A stretch of 64,000 bases of DNA from Hippopus hippopus (GCA_946811185.2 OX328107.1:28107587-28171586), one strand, 5' to 3'. Numbered from the stretch's first letter, positions 21,290 through 32,469 are shown. The notes: generated by a model from the sequence alone, not told the origin. Made by a program: numbers and translations.

Positions 21290-21465
21290 GAGGAAGGAGG
21301 AAGAAAACATTGTGGCAAAAGGAGGAAATGCTGTTAACTAGCTTATTCCTCTATTCCCACAATATTTTAACATTCACCATTTAAGCCATTCGTAATCTTT
21401 TGTCTGTTATGACAACACTATTGATTTCAACAAATCCAAAATATTGTCCTAATGTAAGGGGTTAA
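21290..21465 (+). mobile_element. hpA MITE, left end missing
   Basis: Core GGCAAAAGGAGGAAATGCTG, TTGTCTGTTATGACAACAC in place of the CTGCAAATGCT block, end AATGTAAGGGGTTAA. Confidence 0.72.
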
Positions 21466-21597
21466 CTTTATGAGTTTTGAATAAATAAAACTGAGAAAAT
21501 TATTTGCCAACAAGAAATTAAAAAAAAACATTTTCAAGGTTTTCTTTTTAACAGGTTATTGCTCAAACTACCTAATGTAGTGGTTCTATATTTTCTC

Positions 21598-21640
21598 TAG
21601 TCTGATCTTGATCTACACTATCTGCAAAAGCAACTGAATT
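21598..21640. repeat. hpC half-hairpin fragment
   Basis: TAGTCTGATCTTGATCTACA followed by CTATCTGC; opposite arm missing. Confidence 0.6.
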
Positions 21641-21718
21641 TGTGTCCCCCACACTGCATGGATTCACTTTCTAAATATTTTGTAGGTATCCATAGCAACA
21701 AATTGTGTGGATGTTTCT

Positions 21719-21948
21719 ATCACCCTTTACCAATCAATCCTGTGTTTCAATAAGCCTGAAAAAGAAAGCCTTTGAAAACAGTGGGAAAAGAAGAAAATAA
21801 AGGAGAGAACCAGTATTTCTCACTTTTTCCACAATGTTTTCTACCCTTTCAAAGACAAATATCATCATTTGAGCCACATATCAGTTGATGTCAGCAAATA
21901 CTTTCAATTTGGACAGTTCTAGAATTTTGTCCATTGGTAATGAGTTAA
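21719..21948 (+). mobile_element. hpA MITE
   Basis: ACCCTTTACCAATCAATCC to ATTGGTAATGAGTTAA; one hairpin arm interrupted (AAATAAAGGAGAGAACCAG). Confidence 0.88.
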
Positions 21949-22166
21949 GTGCTCAGGTTGATATTAGGTATTGGAGTCTTCAGCACTACTGCTGTTAGTC
22001 TGATAATGATTATTTAGACGAACTTTTTTCCATACAGCATATAATTTTATCTCAATTATCAACCAATAAGATAGGGTAAAAAAAATTGATATAAAGTACC
22101 TGAATGTCAATCGCTAATTTAGTGTCTATTTGGAAAAACATGATGGCTATATTATGATGTTTTTGA

Positions 22167-22256
22167 CCATTTACCCACAATAAAATTGAAGACTTCATGA
22201 AATTGAAAATATTTGTAGACCACACATCAAATGTGGTTCGAGTGAGGAATTGGTCT
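22167..22256 (-). mobile_element. hpA left-part fragment
   Basis: TTTACCCACAATAAAATTGAAG through ATTTGTAGACCACACATC. Confidence 0.55.
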
Positions 22257-22489
22257 CTTCACCTCTTTACCAAACAACAAAATTTCTGACTTGATCAAAT
22301 CGAAAGCATGTTCAGATGAAAGTATAAGTATAGCTATAAATGATTATTTCTTTCTTTGATAGAGTAGAAGACATTGTGGGAAAAGGACAAAATTCTGGTT
22401 ACCAGCATTTTCTCCTCTCGCCACAATGCTTTCCAAAGCCTTCTTTCTTCAAGGTCATTAAAACTTGAAATTGTGTGGTAAAGGGTTTA
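22257..22489 (-). mobile_element. hpA MITE
   Basis: TTCACCTCTTTACCAAACAAC to GTGTGGTAAAGGGTTTA; the second hairpin arm is mutated (CTCTCGCCACAATGC). Confidence 0.9.
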
Positions 22490-22504
22490 GGACAGTAAAC
22501 GTCA

Positions 22505-22580
22505 TGAAAAAAGGAGAAAATGCTGGTCACCAGCGTCTTCTCCTTTTCCCACAGTGTTTTCAAATGCCTTCTTCCTTATA
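22505..22580 (-). mobile_element. hpA core fragment
   Basis: AAGGAGAAAATGCTGGTCACC through TTTTCCCACAGTGTTTTC. Confidence 0.65.
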
Positions 22581-22723
22581 CTCCTTTCACAATTGTCTTG
22601 AGATCAGTTTATGTCCAAGTGGCACCTTTTAAACAGTGTTGCTTGATCACTCATGTGGTGTCTTGCAAGCTGTGGCAGTCACTGCAAAGGTGCAGTCGAC
22701 TGCAATTGTTTGCATTTTCTATC

Positions 22724-23010
22724 AAACAGCAAGATTTAGGGCTTGTTCAAATCCAAAGCATTTGCAGATGACATAATATTATTAGATGTGGTTCAAATTG
22801 TGATATTTGTCCTAGAAAGGGTAGAATACATTTTAGGAAAAGGCAAAAATGTTGGTAAACTGGATTTTATCCTTTCCTCATGGTATTTTTAAACTCTTTC
22901 TCTCACTAGCACGGGTAGGAAACTTCATATTCAGAGCCATTGGCTCTGAATATGAAGTTTCCTACCCGTGACTAGGTGGTTAAAACACTGGATAATTCAG
23001 TAAAAGGTTG
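22724..23010 (-). mobile_element. hpA MITE carrying a nested 61-bp palindrome
   Basis: Blocks TTAGGGCTTGTTCAAATCC and AAGCATTTGCAGATGACA, a decayed hairpin, and GGTGGTTAAAACACTGG to AGTAAAAGGTTGG, interrupted between CTCTCACTAG and GTGGTTAAAAC by the palindrome at 22910-22970. Confidence 0.8.
22910..22970. mobile_element. Perfect 61-bp palindrome with 5-bp target duplication
   Basis: CACGGGTAGGAAACTTCATA plus TTCAGAGCCA forms one 30-base arm; the other is its exact complement, with a single T between. ACTAG flanks both sides (22905-22909 and 22971-22975). Removing the palindrome and one ACTAG restores the surrounding hpA sequence. Confidence 0.93.
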
Positions 23011-23194
23011 GTTAGTCAACTGGGGAGCTCAGTATTGTGCTTCATGCATGTTATGATCAAAGGGAGAAAACTCTGCCAGACCACTAAATTTTCATTATTT
23101 AAAAAGGCATGGTAATTACAACCCTTGTGTGGCAGAGAAAAAGTTGATGTTTTATGTCTTCTTTTAACCCATAGGCTGCTAAGCATGACTAAAG

Positions 23195-23275
23195 GACCTT
23201 AGCAAACACTGTAGATCAAGATCAGACTGCACAGAATGTGCAGTCTGATCTTGGATCTACACTGTCTGATAAGGA
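23195..23275. repeat. hpC hairpin copy
   Basis: CACTGTAGATCAAGATCAGA then CTGCACAGAATGTGCAG and the complementary TCTGATCTTGGATCTACA arm. Confidence 0.8.
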
Positions 23276-23283
23276 GGTTCCTC

Positions 23284-23304
23284 CTTTTCCCCCCCCCCCC
23301 CCCA
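23284..23304. repeat. Poly-C run
   Basis: An uninterrupted run of about 17 cytosines after TCCTTTT; the minus strand is G-rich. Confidence 0.8.
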
Positions 23305-23394
23305 TACTTTTGAAGTAGCAAAATTAGGGTTTTTACTATCTGTTTAAAAGCTTTATTAAACTTATTTAGCAGGTTAAGGATTAGTATTTTTTGT

Positions 23395-23550
23395 TTGGTT
23401 TATTTAACACAGTTTGAATAATATATCAGTCATCACCTTGGGGCCAGTGCACCTATCCATTTTGTCCTGGTGTTTCTTTTTCCCAGTACTTAGCACATCG
23501 CTCTAAACAATCTAATGGTAGCTTTCCCACATAAGTTTTGACAAAAAGTA
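23395..23550 (-). mobile_element. SINE 3' part, minus strand
   Basis: CCAGTGCACCTATCCATTTTG, CTGGTGTTTCTTTTTCCCAG and AGCTTTCCCACATAAG are the reverse complement of the body of the SINE at 8944-9263. Confidence 0.65.
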
Positions 23551-23764
23551 TGTCTTTTGTAGTCTAAACCTTTGTTGTGGTTTTTCATTCAAGTAGTTTG
23601 AGATTTTTCATATCAAGACTTGGTAGTCATGACATATTTTTTGGTGAAGAACTAAAGGCTGAAGGCATGGGACATACCCGCTTTCTGAACTTGTGGTTTC
23701 CTTCTGAGTTCAAAGATGATCTGAAAATAATGAACCTTTAATTCTTTCCATACTGTAGAAGACA
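23551..23764. other. No recognisable feature
   Basis: AT-rich sequence with no supported element. Confidence 0.45.
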
Positions 23765-23850
23765 CCAGAAGCTTTTGTTGACAATGTAGATCAAGATCAG
23801 ACTGCACAGAATGTGCAGCCTGATCTCTGATCTACACTGTCCACTTCTTT
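23765..23850. repeat. hpC hairpin copy
   Basis: GACAATGTAGATCAAGATCA, CTGCACAGAATGTGCAGCC, TGATCTACACTGTCCAC. Confidence 0.8.
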
Positions 23851-23946
23851 ATTTTAGATTAAGGCTAAACTGTCTCTTCATCTTGCAGTGGAACCATATT
23901 GATAGCCAATGAAAAAATGTAATTTATAAACTTGTTACTGAAAGAG

Positions 23947-24157
23947 TTAACCAAACCATCCGAAACTTTAACATCTCTGAAGAAGTCTTTTGAAAACATT
24001 ATGGGAAAAGGAAAAAATGCTGTTAACCAGCATTTCCTCCTTTTTCCCACAGTGTTTCCTACCTTTGAATGACAGATTCTTTCAAGTGAGTCACACATTA
24101 TTTGTTGTTGGCAAATCCTTTGAATTTCAACAAGTCTTAAGTTCTACTGTGAGTTAA
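23947..24157 (+). mobile_element. hpA MITE
   Basis: TTAACCAAACCATCC (short left end) to ACTGTGAGTTAA; TTAA retained at both ends. Confidence 0.85.
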
Positions 24158-24406
24158 CAAATTAAATAACACTGGCCCCCAGTTTGTTTTTTTTGTTTTT
24201 TTTTTAATCTATTACCAATCATTGTATTCTCTGGTATGTTAATAATGATGCAGAGCAAATGCATTTGGGATCTTGTGTTTGCTTTTCCTGTGTTACGGGT
24301 TTAGGGTATTTTTGAAAACACTTCCTGATTTAATTACCTGTCCTGATTGGTTACTGAAAATGACAAATCAAATCTTTAGACCAACAAATGAACAAAAGTG
24401 ACATTT
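24158..24406. other. No recognisable feature
   Basis: Poly-T tracts (24186-24206) and AT-rich sequence. Confidence 0.45.
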
Positions 24407-24636
24407 AAATTCTTTACTATAGAACAAAATTTTACAAAATGGAATTTTTCCAATTTTAAAGCATTTGAAAACATGTAGTAAACGAGGCACAAAATAATGG
24501 GATTTGTCTGTGAAAGGTTAGACTACATTGTGGGAAAAGGAGAAAATGTTGGTTACCAGTATTTTCTCTTTTTACCACTGTGTTTTAAAAAGCTTCCTTT
24601 CTCAGGGTCGTTAAAATGTGTATTAAGTGGTACACC
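24407..24636 (-). mobile_element. hpA MITE
   Basis: TTCTTTACTATAGAACAAAAT to TGTGTATTAAGTGGTAC; core GGGAAAAGGAGAAAATGTTGG. Confidence 0.82.
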
Positions 24637-24649
24637 ACTTCAAATACCT

Positions 24650-24876
24650 ATAATACAGAATGACAAATTTTAGACTCGCCCATATTGAAAACATTGGCAA
24701 AAAACACTTTAAGTGTGGCTCAAATGATGGAGTTTACCTCAAGAGGAGTGGAAAATATTGTGAGAAAAGGAAAAAAAAATGCTGGTTACAAGCATTTCTC
24801 TCCATTTTCCACTGTATTTTTCAAAGCTTTTATTTCAGTGTCTTGAAAATGTTGTAATTGTTTGATGAAGGGTTGA
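24650..24876 (-). mobile_element. hpA MITE
   Basis: TAATACAGAATGACAAATTTTAG to TGATGAAGGGTTGAA; the first arm has an A-run expansion (GGAAAAAAAAATGC). Confidence 0.82.
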
Positions 24877-24916
24877 AGTCAGTAGAATACCCAAATGTGA
24901 AGATACAATACATATT

Positions 24917-25114
24917 TTAACTCTTTATAACAAAACAAAATTGTAGACATGTTCAAACCGAAAGCATAAAATTATGCAGATGACGAATTCAACCAAGCTA
25001 AAAAGATGAATATATTTCTTTGAAATGGTAGAAGATATTGTGGGTCTTGCATTGTTTTCAAAAACCTGCTTCCTCAAGGTCTTTAGTAATCTGGATTGTA
25101 TTGTAAAGCATTAA
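24917..25114 (-). mobile_element. hpA MITE lacking the hairpin core
   Basis: TTAA at both ends; ATATTGTGGGTCTTGCATTG shows that nearly the entire hairpin was removed while both ends stayed intact. Confidence 0.85.
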
Positions 25115-25321
25115 TGTGAAAGACAAATGTGGTTCAAATGAATGTTTTTGCTTGTGATATTCAGGGTAGACTATAAAGCATGGTGGGAAAAGGTGAAAAT
25201 GCTGGTAACATTTTTCCAAAGTGTTTTCGACCCTTGCAAAAGTTGAACCACATTTGATTTGTCGAATGCAAATGCTTCCAATATGGCTAAGTCCAAACTT
25301 CTGGTGTCTAGTAAAGAGTTA
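25115..25321. mobile_element. hpA variant with two right-type halves
   Basis: The left half has the AAATGTGGTTCAAATGAATG block of a minus copy; the right half has ATGCAAATGCTTCCAATATGG and AGTAAAGAGTTA of a plus copy. The result is symmetric about the hairpin. Confidence 0.65.
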
Positions 25322-25322
25322 C

Positions 25323-25550
25323 CAAGTCTTTACCACACAATCACGACTTTTAACGACCCTGAGAAAGAAACCTTTTGAAAACATTGTGGAAAAAGGAGAA
25401 AATGCTGGTTACCAGCATTTTCTCCTTTTACCACCATGTTTTCTACCCTCCCCAAACCAAATTTCAATTTTTCAGACACATTTATTTTGTCATCTGCAAA
25501 TGCTTTCAGTTTGGACCAGTCTATAATTTCGTCGTTTGGTAAAGAGTTAA
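25323..25550 (+). mobile_element. hpA MITE, full-length
   Basis: GTCTTTACCACACAATCACG to TTTGGTAAAGAGTTAA; shares its last TTAA with the next copy. Confidence 0.93.
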
Positions 25551-25768
25551 CTTTTTAGCAGAAGACCAAATTTCAGACTTGTCCAAACTGAAAGCATTAA
25601 AATTTTTAAGGGAAGACAAAAAATTGTGACTGGAATGATGGAACTGATCTGTGAAAGAATATAATACGTTGTGGAAAAAGTAGATTACCAGCATCTTTCC
25701 TATGTCTTACAATGTTTTCAAATGTCTTTTCCTCCAAGGTTGTTAAATTTCTTGACTGTTTGAAGTTG
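25547..25768 (-). mobile_element. hpA MITE, tail-to-tail with previous
   Basis: TTAACTTTTTAGCAGAAGACC to CTTGACTGTTTGAAG; hairpin reduced to AGATTACCAGCATC. Confidence 0.8.
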
Positions 25769-25777
25769 TGGCTGGCA

Positions 25778-26005
25778 TCGTAAATCTTTACCAAATAATT
25801 CCATATTTTATTGTTCCTGAAGAACAGCAATTGAAAACATCGTGGGAAAAGGAGAAAATACTAGTAAACTGTACTTCCTCGTTTTCCAGGATGTTTCTTA
25901 CCTTATCGGAGACAAATTCCACCATTTTAGCCAACCTAATTTGTTACCTGAAATTGTTTTCAATTTTGATGAGTCTAAAATTTCTATCATTTGGTAAAGA
26001 GTTAA
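25778..26005 (+). mobile_element. hpA MITE, full-length
   Basis: GTAAATCTTTACCAAATAATTCC to TTTGGTAAAGAGTTAA. Confidence 0.9.
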
Positions 26006-26291
26006 AGTGCAAGGTTTTGGGCATTATGAATGAACGTATTGAAAAGGAAGGAATGAAAACTTTGAAGGAATGAAAACCTTATCTATTAACATTTTAGGCA
26101 TTTTAATTTTAGCATATCAAGAAAAAATCTGGACTCGTTCATATATGATTTTATGGTATTGAGCAAAAGTATTAGATCTAAGACAGTCAGTTTTGTCCTG
26201 CACCATATTACAACTAGTTTTGATTTCTTTTCTTTATATATTTCGAATGGATATAGAATGTAAGAAATGCAGTAATATGGAAGAATTGTTT
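26006..26291. other. No recognisable feature
   Basis: AT-rich sequence before a HelA element. Confidence 0.45.
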
Positions 26292-27234
26292 TTAGCTCCG
26301 CTGGCCTTCAGCCAGCAGGCTTATGACATGGCCAGGTGTCCGTCGTGTGTCTTTTCGTCTGTCTGTCTGTCAGTCCGTGCTTGCTTTAACTTTTATGTCG
26401 AACATTTTCTCTGAAACTACCCATCCAATTTTGATGAAACTTCACAGAAATGATCCTCTTCAGAATTTTTGAAAGACTTTGATTCCTTCAAAAACTCTGG
26501 TTGCCATGGCAACAAAACTGAAAATTATTGAAAATCTTTGGAAATCTTCTTGTCTAAAACCGTAAGGCCTAGGGCTACCAAATTTGGCATGTAGCTTTAT
26601 CTAGTGGACCTCTACCAAGTTTCTTCAAATTATAGCCCTGGGCCCGGCCTCGGGGATCTCAAGTTTTATATGGGCTTATATAGGAAAAACCTTAAAATTC
26701 TTCTGATACCTAGCCATAGGGCCTAGGGCTACCAAATTTGGCATGTAGCTTCATCAAGTGGGCATGTACCAAGAGTGCCCATATTATAACCTTGGGGTCA
26801 AATTTGGCCCCGCTGCGGGGGTCACAAGTTTTACATGGGCTTTTATAGTGAAAACTTTATAAATCTTCTTGTTACTAACCATAAGACCTAGGGCTACTAA
26901 ATTTAGCCCTGTCTCAGGGATCTCATTTTTTACAGGACCTTTTATTGAGGAAACTTTGAATATCTTCTTGTTTATAACCACACATTCTGGACCTGTATTT
27001 TTTGGTCTGGGGCTTTATCTTGTGGACCTCCACCAGGATTCAAGTAATTGTAGCTTTGTGGCCAAAAATTGCTTTGCCCTGGGGTCATAACTTTCTCGTA
27101 GAATTTTATAGAAAAAATTTTGTTTGTCTTCTAGTTTAAAACCAGTTGGCCAAGTATTGTAATGTTTGGCTTGTAGTGTTTTGACCTATTAACCAGTGAA
27201 GCGATACAGGGCCATCATAGCCCTCCTGTTTTTG
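26292..27234 (+). mobile_element. HelA Helentron-like element, full-length
   Basis: TTTTTAGCTCCGCTGGCCTTC with partner GCCAGCAGGC; CGTCTGTCTGTCTGTCAGTC simple repeat; units repeat at about 154-165 bp, marked by CCTAGGGCTACCAAATTTGG at about 26568 and 26722 and a variant at 26887. The 3' end is GGGCCATCATAGCCC plus TCCTGTT. Confidence 0.88.
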
Positions 27235-27380
27235 GTAGTAATAGACTCATTATCACAGTCTGTTGTAACGACATATCAGCATAACTTTTTATAGCACACA
27301 AAAGAAACATGCTAAAAAGGCTGGTTACCACACATATTTAAGCTTTTAGTTTCCTGCTGTAGGCATCTTTTAACTCTATA

Positions 27381-27527
27381 TTAACCCTTTGCCAAATGAT
27401 CACATATTGGAACAAACCTCAGCTAGGGAAAGACTATGAAAATAATGAAGGAAATAACTGCTGCTATTACCAGCATTGTCTCCATTTCAGTATGGGAAAG
27501 TCAAAAATGTCATCTGTTAAAGGGTTA
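27381..27527 (+). mobile_element. hpA MITE, diverged and shortened
   Basis: TTAACCCTTTGCCAAATGATC; the hairpin is nearly lost; a left-type AAATGTCATCTGTTAAAGGGTTA closes it. Confidence 0.65.
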
Positions 27528-28214
27528 GCAGACAAAAGAATTTTAGATTTGTTTATATGAAATCTGCAGTGTTTTTTACGTATTATTCAAAGAAGAAAAA
27601 TTCAATTTCATCAAACGATTCTTTCTTCAAAGGGTCTTTACACAAAGTCTAGACAGAAGATCTGTTTGAGCGACCCCTACAGTCATGCTAGAGGTTTTCC
27701 AAAGAGATATGGTAGGTTATTCAAGAATCAGTGAAAAATGCAAAGGGTTATAGGTGGGGATATCATACTATAAAGCTGTATTTTAACAGCACTTTTGCTT
27801 GCTATTTGCACAAAAAATGTTGATACCTGTAGCTTTATGCTACAGGCTCAATTAAGTAAGTGCTGCTGGACGGCATCCAAATATGGGGAAATCAGACAGC
27901 CCATGTCTTTTGCCTGTTGCTATCGAGAGGTTGCTGCTGAAAATTGGTCTTCAGACAGGTTCTAGTCTAAGGTTTGTGCACTTTGCTTGAAAGTTAATTG
28001 TAACCACAATTTTTTTCCGGGGTCATTGTGTATAAAAACAATTGGCACCCAGGTACAGTCCAGTCACTGTCCTGCTCCTGGACTATATTTGCTTGGATCC
28101 CCAAGTGGCTGTGCAACTTTCTCCTTTAAAAAATCATCCATTCACAGTAGCAGCCTTGCGGGCATCTTCTGGGCACTGTTACACAATTGGAAAGGCACCA
28201 CTCGTTGTATATTA
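27528..28214. other. No gene recognised
   Basis: Contains CCTGTAGCTTTATGCTACAGG (27825-27845), a small hairpin, and a somewhat GC-richer stretch at 27850-28200. I see no splice-bounded coding exon that I can defend. Confidence 0.4.
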
Positions 28215-28219
28215 GCTGT

Positions 28220-29340
28220 CAGGGCTTTTTTTCCAAAAATTGGGAAGGGGCCTTAGCCTTTCATTTTGGGAAATTCAAGCGCGATTTTGGCCAAATTGGG
28301 AAAAAGCAGACCGACTTTCAAGGTACATCAATAAAACATATTAATGGCAGTGTACATACATATAGTAAATAGAAAGTTGCAACAATTTAATAATAATTGA
28401 AACAAATTCAACAGTTACACTATAAATGTAACTGCTTAAAACATGGCCAAATATCTCACAGTATTTACACATAAAGACATATAGCCCTTTTTAACACTAC
28501 TGTGGTACACCCATGGGTGCCGGAGTTAATACTTCAGCAGAACTGCTTCCCAGTTGCATCATGTGCAGTGATAATAATGGTCTAGTCTTCAGACAACGGG
28601 AGATCGCTTTGTCCGACGGACCCGGCACTTCAGATTGAGACTCGGTATGCGGAGATTTGATTACCTGCAGATGGATCTGCAAAGAATTTGAACGTCTTAT
28701 GCCGAAAGTAAAAAGGCTGCGCTGGCCATTATCGTCTGCAGCCCTTTTAACAAACTTTTTGTAATGTTTCCCGGTTCTTGACATGTTTTACTTGGATACA
28801 GCGTGTTTGGTTTTCTTTCAAATATGTTTACTGCAAGTGAGTAAGAATGTGTTCCACAGTGTTAAATTAAGACAACTTCTTTTGTCAGATGTTAGTTTTT
28901 ACGAAAGATCAAAAAGGATTTAATATTGAATGATAGGGAAATGACAACCGCGTCAAGTCTACGTGCGGTGTTATGATGCGCAAAAAATAACTCGGTTTGG
29001 TTAAGTTTGCCTTTATAAAATGAACCAAATGGTCCCAAGAAACGGCAATGTTTTGGCTGTACTGCAGTGCACTCAGCTGAGTCATTTCAGTACAAATCAA
29101 TAAAAAGCCTTCTTTCAGTTTCAATCACTGCTAAATAACGAAAGTTTTATGTCTTATCATGTGAAATAGCTTGCGAGAGACCGGCAGTTTAACTTAATAG
29201 AAATTTCAGCATTGTATTATGAGAAATTCTTTTAGCAAAATTGGGAAATTCTTTCACCAAAATTGGGAAAAAAAAGATGCTTTTTGCAATTGGGAAGCCA
29301 CCGAATATCGGCCTCAGTTATAGAAGGAAAAAAAGCCCTG
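28220..29340. mobile_element. CAGGG-ended DNA transposon remnant with 5-bp target duplication
   Basis: CAGGGCTTTTTTTCC and its complement GGAAAAAAAGCCCTG end this 1121-bp element, flanked by GCTGT at 28215-28219 and 29341-29345. AATTGGGAA recurs in both subterminal regions (28236, 28294, 29241, 29263, 29289), as expected for transposase-binding repeats. The ends look hAT-like, but hAT elements usually duplicate 8 bp. A 95-codon minus-strand frame (28497-28784) may be a transposase relic, but I cannot assign it. Confidence 0.85.
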
Positions 29341-29346
29341 GCTGTT

Positions 29347-29590
29347 TCTGGTAAAAGGGGGCTAAATGCATCTCCATGATGCATAATAATCAAGGTAGTC
29401 ATCACATAATTATGGATCTATGAAATCCATTTTTGTCTTACAACTGACTGAATCTGGAGGTAGAATAGTCCTTGGATAAAGGAAATTGACAAAGAACAAA
29501 AGTTTCAACCCATGTCAACCTGTGCAGATTGGGCAGGCTGACACTTTTGGTAGATGCATTAAGCTTCTTTTCACAGAGCATAGCTCATGT
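29347..29590. mobile_element. LT1 element, copy 2
   Basis: GGTAAAAGGGGGCTAAATGC to GATGCATTAAGCTTCTTTTC plus CACAGAGCATAGCTCATG. The leftmost about 15 bp are missing where the CAGGG element abuts. Confidence 0.78.
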
Positions 29591-29739
29591 TTATTGTCAG
29601 GATATCAAGCCAAGCCTGTACATTTTGTATGGAAGATAATTTTCCTTTACAGAAAAGTTTTTCTATCTTTTTTTATTTCACAAAATATTTACAAAACTGT
29701 TGGCTTGACATGCTTCAGAGATTGATGTTAGGGATAGCA

Positions 29740-29986
29740 TTAATCCTTTACTAGACAATCCTGAGTTTTGACAAACCTGATGAAAAGGGCTTTTTAAAAA
29801 CATGGTGGGTAAAGGAAAAAATGCTGGACTATCATATGACTCTCAGTTAATTGTTAGTTTACCCTTAATGTTTTTCTTTACTCTATGAAATAGGAATTGC
29901 ATCATTTGAGCCACATTGTAATTGTTGTCTTCAAATAGTTTTAATATGGTTGATTGTAAAATTTTGTCATCTTGTAAAAAAAGCTG
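29740..29986 (+). mobile_element. hpA MITE, core expanded
   Basis: TTAATCCTTTACTAGACAATCC; the hairpin is replaced by unrelated sequence (29822-29870); ATTGTTGTCTTCAAATAG to CTTGTAAAAAAAGCTG ends it. Confidence 0.7.
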
Positions 29987-30370
29987 AAGAATGACAAAAT
30001 GTGGATATAGTTTTAATTGATCATTATGTGGTTGTATGTAATTCTGGCCAATCAAAAAATCTTTCTGATAAACAAGCCATCTTGAAGGCAGTCATGTGAT
30101 AGTGCACCAAGTGCAGCATGGAACTAGGAAGTATGGACCAAAACACTCCTTCTTTTTGACAGTTATCTGTGATTGTTTTTCTTGGAGCAATAGGAAATGT
30201 TTTCGATAGATTACTCATTTTTCTTTTCTAATTTAAAGGAATTTTAGTGCCTAGGATAAAATGTTTAGACATGTCCTTTTTCACCGTGAAGTTGCTTATG
30301 TTGGAAACAAGGAACGTGTAACCCATAGGTGTGGCCAATAGGCCAAAATCATGATACTGAAAGTTAATTT
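29987..30370. other. No recognisable feature
   Basis: AT-rich; open frames on the minus strand (30024-30218) lack supporting splice sites. Confidence 0.4.
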
Positions 30371-31193
30371 TTAGCTCAACTGAGCACAAAATGCTCAATT
30401 TGAATTTTTTTAATGTATATTTTGTTATATGTGTTTTTTCATCAAGGAATGGCTCTATAGACTCAAATGTCATTGAATCCCCATCATCATCAAAGCTGTG
30501 CCCAGGAAGGTTAAGATTATACTAACCTATGTTGGTCCAAAAGCTATGTTTCAAAAATCAAATAAGAAATAAATGATAGAAGCAGAATTTTTCACCTAGT
30601 CTGGCCAGCCTCAGTAGCCTTTGAATTTACTCTTAAAGTTTTGGATCTCCCTATCAATCTTTGTACCTTGTTACCAACTGAGTGGATCTGTATAATCCTG
30701 TTTAAAGGATGTGCATCTTGCAACTTTGGTGCTTACGAAATTGCATTGTTGCACTTATTGTATCAGTTTGATAAAGTAACAGCTGGTACAAGGTGCTTTA
30801 GATAGTCAGAAGATACCCTGTCTGCTTTAAGTACTAAATCTTAGAGAAGTAGTAAAAAGAGCCAAGTTATTTGAGTTGGCAGAAAGGCCCTCAGTTTTGT
30901 TTTCCAAGTATTAGAGAGTTTTAGATAGGACTTGGTTTTCTAGATCTATTGCACATGCATTGTGTTGAAGCTGAGCTCTTTGTGGGTGCATTTTAGTCTG
31001 ATACTCATGAAATTTGATAAGAATGTTTTTGTTGTTAATATTGTGAGTAAGTTTGAACAAGGTCACTTTGGGTCAAAAAGTATGTCACTGACATTGGTGT
31101 CATTCAGTAATCACAACCAGAATGTGTACAATTTTATCAATCCAAGATGACTCAATTACTCAGGTGAGCACTATAGGGCTAATGGCCCTCTTG
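30371..31193 (+). mobile_element. HelB Helentron-like element, diverged
   Basis: 5' hairpin AGCTCAACTGAGCACAAAATG; a single recognisable unit near 30985-31085; unrelated sequence between; 3' end AGGGCTAATGGCCCTCTTGTT. Confidence 0.75.
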
Positions 31194-31460
31194 TTTCACC
31201 TAGTGAAGAGGTCATACCTGACATAGTCATTGTAATGGATTGGGTGGTTCATGGAAAGCCTCCACATTCAGGAAGAGGAAATGCTGCAATACTTTGTGAT
31301 AAGCAATTGATTTAAGGGTACATATAGTCAGTGCAAGATGAAAGTGGAAAGTTGAGATTGAAACATTCAATTTAATGCTTGAACATACTGCATAGTATAG
31401 TTTGCCATTCTGTATAGAGATGGGTGTGGGATTTGTTTTATTTGTGTCTCATGTCATACG
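31194..31460. other. No recognisable feature
   Basis: Spacer between HelB and an hpA copy. Confidence 0.45.
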
Positions 31461-31650
31461 TTAAACTTTACTAAATGACAAAATTTTTTACTTATTCAAA
31501 TCTAATGCATTTGTAGGCAACAAACTAAATCTTGCTCAAAAGAGAATTCATGCCTTACAAATTTTAGAAAACAATCTGTGAAAAATCCTTATGTTTTCAA
31601 AAGCCTTTTTCTTAGGGCTGTAAATTTAAGAATGTTTGATAATGGCTTAA
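31461..31650 (-). mobile_element. hpA MITE lacking the hairpin core
   Basis: TTAAACTTTACTAAATGACAAAA to TTTGATAATGGCTTAA; the core is reduced to AAAATCCTTATG. Confidence 0.82.
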
Positions 31651-31864
31651 ACAATAAATATCTACTTTTCAAGTTATTATCAAATGAAGATTTTATGAAC
31701 CCAAAATATTTTAACCTAGGAGAGATCTACATTTATAAACCCATACTGATACATTTGGTTTTGATCTTGACCTGGGAAACAGTGTGACAAAGAGGAAAAA
31801 TGCTTCAAACTGGTCAACATCTCATTTTGGCATAAATTTGGCATTGAACAATATCTGACACGTA

Positions 31865-32084
31865 TTAATCCTTGACCACACAGTTCCAAGTTTCACTACC
31901 CAGAAGTAGAGGGCTTTTGAAGACATCTTGGGAAAAGGAGAAAATGATGGCTACCAGCTGCTTTCTTCTGTTCCACGATGTTTTCTACCCTACCAAAGAC
32001 AAATTGCTTTATTTAAAACTCACAGTAATTTGCAGTTTTGCTCAAAATGGACCAGTGTAAAATTTGGTCGTCTGATAAAGAGTT
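31865..32084 (+). mobile_element. hpA MITE
   Basis: TTAATCCTTGACCACACAG; degraded hairpin apex; GTCTGATAAAGAGTTT at the right. Confidence 0.85.
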
Positions 32085-32099
32085 TGAGTGGGTAAAGAA

Positions 32100-32279
32100 T
32101 TAACTCTGTACTAAACAACAAAATTTTGACTTGGTAAAAGTAACCTTTGGAAGGATAGAAAACAGAGGGAAAAGGAGAAAATGCAGGTTACCAGTATTTT
32201 TTTCCCTTTCCTCACAATATTTTCAAAAGCCTTCTTTCTCGAGGCAGTTAAAATTTGAGATTGTGTGGTTAAGAGTTAA
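32100..32279 (-). mobile_element. hpA MITE, shortened left half
   Basis: TTAACTCTGTACTAAACAAC; the GCATTTGCAGAC block is deleted; TTGTGTGGTTAAGAGTTAA at the right. Confidence 0.85.
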
Positions 32280-32469
32280 AAAAAGTTGATTCACTGCCAT
32301 GTTGTGATCGGTTCAAGTATTCCACAATTCAAGTATTTCAACAATAAGTTCAAAATAATGGAAGTGCAAAGAGTTACTGAATAGTTTAACTAATCACTGT
32401 GTTCTGTGATTCAGTGTTCAATCTCTAAAAGTGTGTGTTGTAGAATTCAAGATCAGGTGCTCTTGTGTA

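Noticed and set aside
28497..28784. 95-codon minus-strand frame inside the CAGGG element as a transposase
   Set aside because: The basic start is compatible with a transposase N-terminus, but no zinc finger, DDE or dimerisation motif is visible, so no product is assigned.
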